Source: Kiritimatiellota bacterium (lineage in GTDB: Bacteria > Verrucomicrobiota > Kiritimatiellia > JAAZAB01). From it: 48,300 bases of DNA. The stretch spans positions 1 to 48,300 of the forward strand of contig JAPLSY010000026.1 of assembly GCA_026398415.1 (NCBI GenBank), written 5' to 3'. Every line of letters begins with the position of its first letter. Within the stretch, counting starts at the first letter, position 1. The notes below the pieces were generated by a model. That model ran no database searches and had not been told where the DNA came from. It saw only the letters and a list, made by a program, of their open reading frames with translations. A program made the translations under genes and the position numbers. Positions 7,065 through 15,159 of this stretch are shown one piece after another.

Positions 7065-9554
7065 TTAACGATTCTCTAACGGTTCCACGCGGCAACCCGA
7101 TTCATTCAGATAAACCCGCCTACCCTCCCCTGGAGCCAAACCAATCCACGAGACGCCATCCACATCATTGTTTTCCGGAATTACCTCGCCTGGTTCGACA
7201 CACCGGATGTGCCAGGTGGTGGGCATGCCGTCCGGATTATGGCGCTCAAGCGTAACCATGTCCGGTGTATTTCTTCCTATTGTGGCGCTTCCCCAGCCGA
7301 GGTGTAGGCCCCAGCCGATGGTCAAAACAGTTTCACCATGCCGAACCAGAAACTCGTTAGAGACGGCTTGATATTGAATGCCCATGCTGCCGTGCCAGGC
7401 ACTCCAAGCATCATTGGTAAACTCACGGATCGGAATGCTGCTCGCGCGCGCCGTGGCGAGCACCTGCCGGAAAAGGGGCGAACGCGAATTCGTCGTTGCA
7501 CACCACAGTTCCTCGACACGGAAAATAGCCAATATGTTCGACGCCCCGCCGGCGTGATGTTCATCCGCCGCCGGCAGAACCAGCGCGGACAGCCGATTGA
7601 CGCCTTGTTGTTGCAGTCTCTGCGCCGTGCGCCGCCCATCAAAGCGCGACCCGGCATGGACCAGCATGTGAGCCGTCCCCGGCGCCTTGATCAGGCAAAC
7701 GGGGGTGTTGCCAACATTGGTTATATCGGCGGACACCCGGTTCCAGTTCAGGATCACACTGCCGAACAAGGCAACGGCCAAAACCGCCGGCCCCAACAAC
7801 CACCATCGCCGATACCCCCAGCCTGGGTGCAGGCCCCAGCCTAGGTGTAGGCCCCAGCCAGGGAGCCAGGCCAGAAGGGTCCCAAACCACACGAGGATTG
7901 CCCAGACCGGCGGAGAGGCAATGTAGAAATAGCCCAACGGAATCCGGGCCGTGACATCAGTCACCCAGAGCCATACGGAGACCAAGACCACATTGGCAAA
8001 GTTGAATACTTCACCCAGCCAAGGCAGACAAGCCCCGAACAGGACGGATAGACAGGCTGCCAAGAGGACAAAGGTGCTGAGTGGAATGACGATCAGGTTG
8101 GCCAGCAATGCTACCGGCGAAACCAGGTTGAACCAGCGGGCAATGAGCGGCGTCGAAACCAACCAGGCCGCCAGGGATGAGACCAGCAATAGGGCAACTA
8201 AACGGGCCACGTTGCGCCAGAATTGGACGACGGGCCGTTCCGGTTCTAATCGCCACGGGTCCGGCAGGAGCCACGGTTCCACCAGTTTCAGCATCGGCGG
8301 ACAGAAAATGATCAGACCGGCCACCACGCCGAACGAAAGCAGAAATCCGTAATCGAACAGTTGAAACGGGTCCACGGCCAGGATCAGGATAGCCGCCAGG
8401 GCCATGGCGGATGGTAAATCAGGTTTGCGGTGCAGCAATGGGCCGAGGAAAACCAGGAGCGCCATCAAACAACCACGCACGGCACTGGAGCTTAACCCCG
8501 TGGAGAGCGTGAAGAGGATTAACACCGGTGCCACGTAAAGAAACCATTTCACCCGGCAAACCCGTTGGGCCTGGAGCACCACGATGATGAACAAGGCCAA
8601 GATGGCAACGTGCTGGCCGGAAATGGCAAAAATATGGTAGGTTCCCGTGGCAATGAAATCGCGGCGGAGCTTGTCCGGCAATTCCTGGCGATAACCCAGC
8701 AACAGCGCCTGCAAGAGACCCACGATTTCGGGACGATGCTCAATCCCCCGTGCCAGGCAATCGGCCGCCTTGCGCCGCCCCTGGAAACACCAGGACATGA
8801 GGCACGCACCCTGACCATCGGCCAGGCAAATGCCGGAGGCCGGGTCCGCAGTGAAGGAATACCGGCTCTTAATCCATTCCAAAACGGGACGTGCATCCGG
8901 AAAACGGGCATTATCCACAAGCACACCGGACAAGCGCCAGCGCTCGCCATAATGCGGAGCCCGGTTTCCCGGCCTGTCGCGCAATCTGACCTGCACCGTG
9001 CCATCCGCCGTCTGCCAGGACGGCAGACGGCGGATCGCTTTCACGCGCAAAGGAAAACTCCACACACGATTGGTTCCATCCCTTGCCGCCCGCACAAACG
9101 GATCGTCCGTGATTACTCCGGATACTTCCATGCCTTCGCGTGGCTGATCCATCAGCGAGGCCAACTCGAGGCCGGAAGGATTATGCAGACTCAGCGCCAC
9201 AGCCAACCAAGCGGTCAGCAGAATCGCCAGGTGCAGTGAAAACAGGCTGACGGCTGAATAGACGACAGATGACGGACGACTGACGACAGCCCGGAAAGGA
9301 CTGAAGACGGACAGCACAGCGGAAAGCAGCGGGCCATGCGCGACGCTTGGCAGGTTTATCACGCGTTGCGCAGAACGCCGCGCCACCCAATTCCCCACTA
9401 ACGACATCATCAGCGCCGATACCGCCGCCAGGAAAAGAGTACGCGTGGCAAAACCGGAGACGAAAACACCACAAGTGATCCCCAGGATACAACACACGAC
9501 CACGCCCAACAGCGGCCGGCGCAGGATAAGCCGACTGGGGTCTTGCGTAGGCAT
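7065..9554 (-). CDS. comEC: ComEC/Rec2-like DNA uptake channel protein
   Basis: This protein of about 829 residues forms, in the family, the inner-membrane channel for single-stranded DNA in natural transformation. It has N-terminal membrane segments, then an OB-like DUF4131 region. The competence domain has the hallmark GTYHIFAISGQHVAIL with many helices, and a C-terminal metallo-beta-lactamase-like part follows. In that last part the usual SHxxxDH metal site reads LPAADEHHAGG, so metal binding and nuclease activity are doubtful. Two places carry an in-frame 18-bp repeat encoding GWGLHL units (7291-7316 and 7816-7859). I use the ATG at 9554. A TTG at 9575 is an alternative. It follows the fucosidase gene by 22 bases and may be co-transcribed with it. 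Confidence 0.88.
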   Translation of the reverse strand: MPTQDPSRLILRRPLLGVVVCCILGITCGVFVSGFATRTLFLAAVSALMMSLVGNWVARRSAQRVINLPSVAHGPLLSAVLSVFSPFRAVVSRPSSVVYSAVSLFSLHLAILLTAWLAVALSLHNPSGLELASLMDQPREGMEVSGVITDDPFVRAARDGTNRVWSFPLRVKAIRRLPSWQTADGTVQVRLRDRPGNRAPHYGERWRLSGVLVDNARFPDARPVLEWIKSRYSFTADPASGICLADGQGACLMSWCFQGRRKAADCLARGIEHRPEIVGLLQALLLGYRQELPDKLRRDFIATGTYHIFAISGQHVAILALFIIVVLQAQRVCRVKWFLYVAPVLILFTLSTGLSSSAVRGCLMALLVFLGPLLHRKPDLPSAMALAAILILAVDPFQLFDYGFLLSFGVVAGLIIFCPPMLKLVEPWLLPDPWRLEPERPVVQFWRNVARLVALLLVSSLAAWLVSTPLIARWFNLVSPVALLANLIVIPLSTFVLLAACLSVLFGACLPWLGEVFNFANVVLVSVWLWVTDVTARIPLGYFYIASPPVWAILVWFGTLLAWLPGWGLHLGWGLHPGWGYRRWWLLGPAVLAVALFGSVILNWNRVSADITNVGNTPVCLIKAPGTAHMLVHAGSRFDGRRTAQRLQQQGVNRLSALVLPAADEHHAGGASNILAIFRVEELWCATTNSRSPLFRQVLATARASSIPIREFTNDAWSAWHGSMGIQYQAVSNEFLVRHGETVLTIGWGLHLGWGSATIGRNTPDMVTLERHNPDGMPTTWHIRCVEPGEVIPENNDVDGVSWIGLAPGEGRRVYLNESGCRVEPLENR
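7291..7316 (-). repeat. In-frame 18-bp repeat inside comEC, site 1
   Basis: It has CCCCAGCC followed by GAGGTGTAGG and CCCCAGCC again. It encodes GWGLHLGWG within the beta-lactamase-like domain and matches the array at 7816-7859. Confidence 0.75.
7816..7859 (-). repeat. In-frame 18-bp repeat inside comEC, site 2
   Basis: There are about 2.4 tandem units of 18 bases (unit starts 7816, 7834 and 7852), each CCCCAGCC plus a variable 10-mer such as TAGGTGTAGG. Six residues (GWGLHL or GWGLHP) are added per unit. The unit contains the small inverted repeat GCCTA/TAGGC. Confidence 0.8.
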
Positions 9555-9576
9555 ACAACCGCCGCTTACGACCAAA

Positions 9577-10884
9577 TTACTTTTTCAAAAACAGCTCGAT
9601 TACCGGCACGGTCACCGGGGGCTTCTGCACCGGCAACTGCATTAAGATGGAATGATTTGTCAAATCCGCCACCATGTGCGAGACAGCCGGGGCCTTATCG
9701 CGCGATGGATCGGTAAATTTGATTTCAGACGCATCATTCAGGAGTTGGGCGTATTCCACTTTGCCGGCGAATCCATCCAGATGCAGGTGCACGAACGGCC
9801 AGGCCAACACGTGCACATAAAGCCGGTTCGTCTGCGGGTTATAGGTCAGGCGGCAGTCCTGGGGCGTTTGAAATCCATCCGGCGCCTGCGTGCATCCGTA
9901 AATGGAGCGGCTATGGCGTTTCATCCATACGCCCATGGCGGCCAGCCGGTCAAGCGCGCGCTGATCGAATTCGCCGCGACCGGTCGGCCCGACGTTCAGC
10001 AACAGGTTGCCGCCCTTGCTTACGGAATCGATCAGCATCTGTACCAATTGGTCCACGCTCTTCCAACTGGTTTCATCGCGATGGTAGCCCCACGAACCCG
10101 AAAAGGTCTGGCAAGCCTCCCAAACTACGCGCTGACCGTTAACGCGTAGCCATTCCCGTGGCTGGTACTGCTCGGGCGTCTTGATATCCCATTTCTCCGA
10201 CAAATCAATCCGGTCGTTCAGGATAATGTGCGGCGCCAGCTTGCGGACCAGGGCATATAGTTTTTCGCTTTGCCAGTCCTTACGCCCCTTGCCCGTGCCA
10301 TCCGGCATGGGATAACTGTAGTCAAACCACAGGACATCCACCTTGCCGAACTTGGTCAGGAGTTCACGCACCTGGCCGTGCAGATAGCGGGCATACTTGG
10401 CCTGATCGCGCCCCTTGTTCATCTGCGTGCGGTCCGGCCGGTTACGATAAGGGCCGTGATGCGGATCAATGATATACTGGGGATGATGCCAATCAATCAA
10501 CGAGTGATAAAACCCGACACGCATATCCTGCTCGCGGAAGGCCTTGACCATGGGGCGCAGGAGATCGCGGCCGGCCGGCGTATTCGGCGCTTTGTAATCA
10601 GTGAGCTTGGTGTCCCACAGGCAGAAGCCTTCATGGTGCTTGGTGGTGATGACAAAATATTTCATGCCCGCGTCGGCTGCGGCCTTGGCCCAAAGCTCGG
10701 GCTTGTAGAGATCCGGATCGAAATGCCGGAGATACGTGTCGTAGCGCTCATCCGGGATTTCCTCGTTATGCTTGACCCACTCATGGCGCGCCGGCTGGGC
10801 GTAAAGCCCCCAATGAATGAACATGCCGAAGCGATCACGCACAAACCACGATGTATCACCCGCTGTTTTGCGAATTTTGTCCAT
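9577..10884 (-). CDS. Alpha-L-fucosidase, glycoside hydrolase family 29
   Basis: This 435-residue enzyme is predicted to remove alpha-linked L-fucose from glycans by a retaining mechanism. Family motifs visible are RFGMFIHWGLYA (19-30), KYFVITTKHHEGFCLWDTK (75-93), RVGFYHSLIDWHHP (122-135) and VDVLWFDYS, where Asp188 is the expected nucleophile. No signal peptide is seen, so it is probably cytoplasmic and acts on imported oligosaccharides. The ATG at 10884 is preferred over 10929 because AAAGGAG lies 8 bases ahead and the homology begins there. A palindromic element sits just upstream (10918-11046), inside the presumed leader or promoter area. Confidence 0.9.
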   Translation of the reverse strand: MDKIRKTAGDTSWFVRDRFGMFIHWGLYAQPARHEWVKHNEEIPDERYDTYLRHFDPDLYKPELWAKAAADAGMKYFVITTKHHEGFCLWDTKLTDYKAPNTPAGRDLLRPMVKAFREQDMRVGFYHSLIDWHHPQYIIDPHHGPYRNRPDRTQMNKGRDQAKYARYLHGQVRELLTKFGKVDVLWFDYSYPMPDGTGKGRKDWQSEKLYALVRKLAPHIILNDRIDLSEKWDIKTPEQYQPREWLRVNGQRVVWEACQTFSGSWGYHRDETSWKSVDQLVQMLIDSVSKGGNLLLNVGPTGRGEFDQRALDRLAAMGVWMKRHSRSIYGCTQAPDGFQTPQDCRLTYNPQTNRLYVHVLAWPFVHLHLDGFAGKVEYAQLLNDASEIKFTDPSRDKAPAVSHMVADLTNHSILMQLPVQKPPVTVPVIELFLKK

Positions 10885-10902
10885 TTGGTATTCTCCTTTG
10901 AT

Positions 10903-10917
10903 GTACAAACGATCCAT
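10903..10917. repeat. 15-bp direct repeat, left flank of the palindromic element
   Basis: GTACAAACGATCCAT is repeated exactly at 11047-11061. The pair brackets an inverted-repeat element and looks like a target-site duplication. Confidence 0.65.
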
Positions 10918-11046
10918 AGACTTCTGCAAAACTCCCGCAAGAATGGACGCGACGGAGCGCGTCCCTCCAGCCGAGGCAAAAAACAGCCTGTTTTGGCAAT
11001 GGAGGGACGACCTCCGTGTCGTCCGCGGGCATTTTACAGAACTCTA
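10918..11046. mobile_element. Palindromic MITE/REP-like element between 15-bp direct repeats
   Basis: About 129 bases form two inverted halves. The left end AGACTTCTGCAAAA pairs with the right end ATTTTACAGAACTCT, and each half contains a hairpin of the type GGACG-loop-CGTCC next to CCCTCC/GGAGGG. There is no coding capacity, so any movement would depend on a transposase elsewhere. It lies upstream of the fucosidase gene. Confidence 0.6.
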
Positions 11047-11061
11047 GTACAAACGATCCAT
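11047..11061. repeat. 15-bp direct repeat, right flank of the palindromic element
   Basis: Exact copy of 10903-10917. Confidence 0.65.
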
Positions 11062-11122
11062 GAAAAACAGAGCTATGTTTGACGGATCGAGTTGTATCTG
11101 TCAATAAGAAATGAACACATGC

Positions 11123-12370
11123 TTACGGCAGCCGCCGGATGGCCTCGATGCGCTGGAGGACCGGCGGGTGGCTATAGTCGAAAAACACCTTGAGCGGGTG
11201 CGGCGTCAGGTTGGAGAGATTGTCCACGCTCAGTTTTTTTAACGCCGCGATCATGGTCTCCGGTTGGTTGCCGGTGGTCACGGCAAACGCGTCGGCCTCG
11301 TATTCAAACCGCCGGCTCATCCAGTTGCCGAAGACCGAAAGCGTCGTGTTGATCGGCGTATATAACAGGCCGAAAAACACGATGCCCGCGTACACGGAAG
11401 GCTTGGCCACGCCAAAGGCCTGGAAGAGCGCGGGCACACGAATCATCAGCGACAGGATAAAGAACATCAGGCCGGAACTGACCAGCGAAATCAGCAAAAA
11501 CTTTAAAATATGACGGCGCTGATAATGACCGATCTCGTGGGCCAGCACGCTGACCAGTTCCGGCACGGTATGCTTCTGGATCAGTGTGTCGTAGAGCACG
11601 ATCCGCCGGAACCGACCGAACCCCGTGAACATGGCATTGGCCTTCGAGGAGCGCTTGGAGCCATCCATGGCATACACGCCCTGCATCTTGAAATCTTGCG
11701 CTCGGGCATAGGTCTCGATTGATTGGCGCAGTTCACCCGGCGGCAGGGGAACAAACTTATTGAAAAGCGGCATGATGGCGACCGGCGCAATAAATACCAG
11801 GAACAACTGAAATCCAAAGAGACCCAGCCAGGCATAGACCCAGGCCCACGCCCCGGCCTTTTCGAAAAACCACAGAACGAGCGCCAGCGCCAAGGCGCCC
11901 AGCACGCCGACCAACGCCACGCTTTTCAGCATATCCAGCACAAAGGTGCCGACCGTCATCCGGTTGAATCCGTAGCGCTCCTCGATCACAAACGTTTCGT
12001 AGACCGCGAACGGGAGTTGAATGAAAAAAATCGGAACCATCAAGAGAGCGGCAAAGATCAGGCCGGTGGCAATCGCACCGGCCTGGAAATGGCGTGCCGC
12101 CTGATCCATCAGGGCAAAACCGCCCGCCATGATAAAGGCCACGACCAGGGCGGTAAAAACGACGGTTTTAACCATCGCAAACCAGGTATTGGCGCGCAGA
12201 TAGTCCTGGGCCGTCTGGTAGCGCGCGGCGTCATAATACCCTTCGAATTCCGAAGGCAGACGCGCGGTCAATTGCCGGACATTGAGCCAGTTAATCAGGA
12301 CATCCAGCAGGCATGCACCGATCAGAACGATCAGGATGAGAATAAACATTTTATGGGCTGCCGGGGTCAT
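11123..12370 (-). CDS. M48 family zinc metalloprotease (Ste24/CAAX prenyl protease 1-like)
   Basis: This 415-residue membrane protease has several hydrophobic segments in residues 8-200 and the zinc motif HEIGH (His278, Glu279, His282) in SVLAHEIGHYQRRH. A later YEADAFAV block supplies the third ligand Glu. The order and the FTGFGRFRRIVLYDTL block before the HEIGH motif are typical of bacterial Ste24 homologues. The family cleaves membrane-associated or misfolded proteins, and its native substrates in bacteria are mostly unknown. The ATG at 12370 begins 7 bases after the stop of the radical SAM gene, whose end supplies a GGGAGGG binding site, so the two are co-transcribed. A longer reading to 12637 only overlaps that gene. 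Confidence 0.9.
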   Translation of the reverse strand: MTPAAHKMFILILIVLIGACLLDVLINWLNVRQLTARLPSEFEGYYDAARYQTAQDYLRANTWFAMVKTVVFTALVVAFIMAGGFALMDQAARHFQAGAIATGLIFAALLMVPIFFIQLPFAVYETFVIEERYGFNRMTVGTFVLDMLKSVALVGVLGALALALVLWFFEKAGAWAWVYAWLGLFGFQLFLVFIAPVAIMPLFNKFVPLPPGELRQSIETYARAQDFKMQGVYAMDGSKRSSKANAMFTGFGRFRRIVLYDTLIQKHTVPELVSVLAHEIGHYQRRHILKFLLISLVSSGLMFFILSLMIRVPALFQAFGVAKPSVYAGIVFFGLLYTPINTTLSVFGNWMSRRFEYEADAFAVTTGNQPETMIAALKKLSVDNLSNLTPHPLKVFFDYSHPPVLQRIEAIRRLP

Positions 12371-12377
12371 TCTTTCC

Positions 12378-13358
12378 CTACCCTCCCAAATAGTAGGTTT
12401 CGCCGTTGCGCACTTCTGCCCGCACAACGTGTTGCCCGACCAGCTCGCGCACCATTGTCTCGGCCTCTTCCCGGCTGAGTGCAAAGGCGTGCGCCACATC
12501 CTCGACCGTGCAGGGCCGGCGCTGGAGCATGGCCCGCACTGCGCTTTTATCGGCATGCCGCAATCCCGATCGCGCTCCCGGCTCCGCCGAAGCGCTTCGC
12601 CGAGGCGAGTCGTGCATCGGGACGCCGCCGGGCGCAAACCGCGCGATGACCTCGGCCGCCGGCGTAAAGTAACCGGCCAGGGAACGCAACTGCGGTTCCG
12701 AGAGCGACGGCACGTTCTGCTGGGCCGTGGGCCGCACGGCCGTGTTTAACTGGACCCGATCCGGACGGATCGTCCGGGCCAGCGCGGCGATGGCCTCAAC
12801 CTGGTTCCGCAAGGCGTTGAGACCGGGCACGACAAACACTTCCATCCATAATTCGCCGGAAAAATCCTGCCGGAACTTCCGTAATCCATCCACCAGAAGG
12901 TCAAACTCCACCCCGGTCGACGGATGGGTAATAGCGGCAAACGAGTCCTGATCCCAGGCGGAAAGCGACACCTTAACCACATCGGCCAACGCAGCAGCCG
13001 TGCGCACCTCCGGTATATGGAGCAGGGTGCTGTTGGTGAGCAGGGCCGACCGAACCTGCCCATGCGCACGGATGGCGGCAAGCACATCGCCAAACCGCGT
13101 GTGGAGTGTTGGTTCCCCAGACCCGGTTACGGTTATGAAGTCCGCCTTCAGATTGAGCGCGAACCAAGCCGCCAGTTCCTTCAGCACCGCTTCCGTGGGC
13201 ACGTATTCCTTGCGTGAGAGCGTCCGATGCGTGGTCGGCCCCACCTCGCAGAAAATGCAGTCCAGCGTACAGGTTTTGCGCGGCATAAGGTCCACGCCCA
13301 GCGAAAGCCCGAACCGGCGCGAAGGCACGGGACCGAATAAGTATTTAAAAGAAGGCAT
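12378..13358 (-). CDS. Radical SAM protein, COG0731 type, with C-terminal winged-helix domain
   Basis: This 326-residue protein opens with FGPVPSRRFGLSLGVDLMPRK and the 4Fe-4S motif CTLDCIFC (Cys30, Cys34, Cys37), which together define the COG0731 radical SAM group. GSGEPTLH near residue 101 is the SAM-binding GGE-like motif. The reaction is unknown. Residues about 270-326 look like a small winged helix. The linker before it contains an imperfect palindrome (12565-12621) that is 57 bases long and keeps the frame. It is the first gene of a pair with the Ste24-like protease. Confidence 0.85.
   Translation of the reverse strand: MPSFKYLFGPVPSRRFGLSLGVDLMPRKTCTLDCIFCEVGPTTHRTLSRKEYVPTEAVLKELAAWFALNLKADFITVTGSGEPTLHTRFGDVLAAIRAHGQVRSALLTNSTLLHIPEVRTAAALADVVKVSLSAWDQDSFAAITHPSTGVEFDLLVDGLRKFRQDFSGELWMEVFVVPGLNALRNQVEAIAALARTIRPDRVQLNTAVRPTAQQNVPSLSEPQLRSLAGYFTPAAEVIARFAPGGVPMHDSPRRSASAEPGARSGLRHADKSAVRAMLQRRPCTVEDVAHAFALSREEAETMVRELVGQHVVRAEVRNGETYYLGG
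12565..12621. repeat. Palindromic element inserted in frame in the radical SAM gene
   Basis: It is bounded by CCCGAT and ATCGGG and centred on the perfect palindrome CGAAGCGCTTCG. Its length of 57 bases equals 19 codons. It encodes the Arg/Ser/Ala-rich linker between the catalytic core and the C-terminal domain. Confidence 0.5.
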
Positions 13359-13390
13359 AGTTCTTCGCTTATCATATCTAAAGATATTTT

Positions 13391-13470
13391 ACCACGGATA
13401 TCACGGATTACACTGATAATGGTCCGACCGTATGACCTTTCTCTGCTATCCGTGCCTGTAATCAGTGGTG
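13391..13470. repeat. Degenerate intergenic inverted repeat
   Basis: ACCACGGATATCACGGAT and a following CACTGAT on the left are matched in inverted order by ATCCGTG and ATCAGTGGT on the right. It lies between the FmdB-like gene and the radical SAM start, probably as a long hairpin. It resembles a common class of dispersed intergenic palindromes. Confidence 0.55.
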
Positions 13471-13486
13471 AGTAGTTACGTTTTCA

Positions 13487-13738
13487 TCAGTATTGCTTTT
13501 CATACTCACCGTGCCCCAGGCGTTTCAGCTTGTGAAAACCAGCCTGGCTGGCACGGCGATCGAGCGAACTTTTCGAGCCGCCAACCACCGGCGCCGAGAT
13601 TAGGCGGCTGACCGGCGCGCCACAGACGGGGCATTTATCCAAAGGCAGCGCCTGCATGCTCTCCAACCGCTCAAACGGCTGGCGGCAGGCGGCGCACCCC
13701 TGTGCCGGATCATTAACCTGGTATTCACGGATGGGCAT
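13487..13738 (-). CDS. FmdB-family zinc ribbon protein
   Basis: This 83-residue protein starts MPIREYQ, a standard FmdB-type opening, and has two CxxC knuckles (Cys15/Cys18 and Cys36/Cys39) that form a zinc ribbon. The family is often annotated as a regulatory protein, but biochemical roles are not settled. It stands alone, with the radical SAM gene downstream on the same strand after a 128-base spacer that contains the repeat at 13391-13470. Confidence 0.85.
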   Translation of the reverse strand: MPIREYQVNDPAQGCAACRQPFERLESMQALPLDKCPVCGAPVSRLISAPVVGGSKSSLDRRASQAGFHKLKRLGHGEYEKQY

Positions 13739-14024
13739 GTGTGGTATTTCTGATTTACGATTTTTGATTTATGATTGAAAACAATCTGAAACAGGCTTGG
13801 TTGGTGAAGTTATTTTTTTTTAAAAACCACAGCTCCGGTTGTAAGATAAATTTATTCTTGTCTTGTGGGAGGGGCGCTACGCGCCGCGACCGTCACCGCT
13901 TTCACTTTGCGCTTGACGCCGACCTTTATTCTTGGAAACTATCTGCGTTTCTGTTGGCCGACAAGCAGCGCATCCGCACTTTAGACTATGTCCGCCAAGG
14001 CACTATAACAAAGGACACTCTGGC
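13739..14024. other. 286-base intergenic stretch with a small hairpin
   Basis: It holds the divergent control region of the FmdB-like and DacA-like genes, an AT-rich run near 13810, and a hairpin GGCGC-TAC-GCGCC at 13873-13885 of the short-loop type seen elsewhere in the window. No gene is supported. Confidence 0.4.
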
Positions 14025-15056
14025 ATGAAATCGAAATTTCGATACAGTTTGGCGGGCGGGATTGTGATTGCCCTGGTGTTGGCCGCCGGCACGCCCGCTC
14101 ACGCGCGCACCCAGAAGGCTAACACCATCGCTCGCGATCCCTATGTGGGCGCCATGTTGATTGATGCCGACAGCGGCCAAGTCCTGGCGGCCGACAATCC
14201 CGATACAAAGGCCTATCCCGCCAGTGTGCTGAAACTCATGAATCTCCTGATCATCCTCGATAAAATCAAGGCCGGCACCCTGACTCTGCAGGACAAGGTG
14301 CTGATCACGGCGGAAGCATCCAAGATCGGCGGCTCGCAGGTATATCTCAAGGAAAACGAGACGTTCACTGTTGATGAACTGCTGTATGCCCTCATGGTGC
14401 AATCGGCCAACGATGCCGCCACGGCCCTGGCCATTCACGTGGCAGGCAGTAAGGACGGATTTGTCGAACTCATGAACCAGCGCGCACGCACGCTGGGCAT
14501 GAAATCCACGGAATTCCATTCGATCCATGGCCTGCCGCCAGGACCCGGCCAGAAACCAGATGTCACTACCCCCCGCGACCTGGCGTATCTGGCACGGGAA
14601 CTTTTAAACTATCCGGACAGCCTGCGCTACACCTCAACACGTGAGCGTGGGTTTCGCAATAATACGTTTATCATGCGGACGCACAATCATCTCCTGGGCC
14701 GGGTTGAAGGTTGTGATGGAATGAAAACAGGTTACTTTACCGCAGCCGGCTATTCCATCGTCGCCACCGCCCGCCGGGGCGACAATCGCGTCATCGCCGT
14801 GGTTATGGGCAGTCCCAACGGCAGGCTCCGTGACACCAAGACGGCCGAGTTGCTCGCCAAGGGTTTCATGTTGATGCCTAAGAAACTGGCCATCGCGCCA
14901 CCGATCACCAATCCACCGCCGCCGGAGGTCCCGCCGACTAAAAGCTGTTCGGCCGGCCGCACAACGGTAAAGATCGCCCTGCTAATCGCAGTCCTGGCGC
15001 TGACTGCACTGGGTATTGCCTATTTCCTGCGCTTGCGCCAACGTCCTCCGGAATGA
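14025..15056 (+). CDS. D-alanyl-D-alanine carboxypeptidase (PBP5/DacA type, peptidase family S11)
   Basis: This 343-residue enzyme is predicted to trim the terminal D-Ala from peptidoglycan stem peptides in the periplasm. A signal peptide covers residues 1-28 (ending AHA-R). The penicillin-binding motifs are all present: SVLK (Ser67, Lys70), SAN (127-129) and KTG (234-236). A C-terminal membrane helix at about 318-337 could anchor it, in place of the amphipathic anchor of E. coli PBP5. The ATG at 14025 is chosen because AAAGGA precedes it and it opens the signal peptide. The longer reading from 13932 has no support. Confidence 0.92.
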   Translation: MKSKFRYSLAGGIVIALVLAAGTPAHARTQKANTIARDPYVGAMLIDADSGQVLAADNPDTKAYPASVLKLMNLLIILDKIKAGTLTLQDKVLITAEASKIGGSQVYLKENETFTVDELLYALMVQSANDAATALAIHVAGSKDGFVELMNQRARTLGMKSTEFHSIHGLPPGPGQKPDVTTPRDLAYLARELLNYPDSLRYTSTRERGFRNNTFIMRTHNHLLGRVEGCDGMKTGYFTAAGYSIVATARRGDNRVIAVVMGSPNGRLRDTKTAELLAKGFMLMPKKLAIAPPITNPPPPEVPPTKSCSAGRTTVKIALLIAVLALTALGIAYFLRLRQRPPE

Positions 15057-15159
15057 TCCGGATGCACAAAATAGCGGAAGAAAAAGATATCCGAGTAACG
15101 GCCACAGCTAATGGAAATCTGAAATCTGTAATTCCAAATCACGACAAAGGAGCGCGACC

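Noticed and set aside
7816..7859. Short tandem repeats as a CRISPR array
   Set aside because: The units are 18 bases long and directly adjacent, with no spacers, inside a coding gene and without cas genes.
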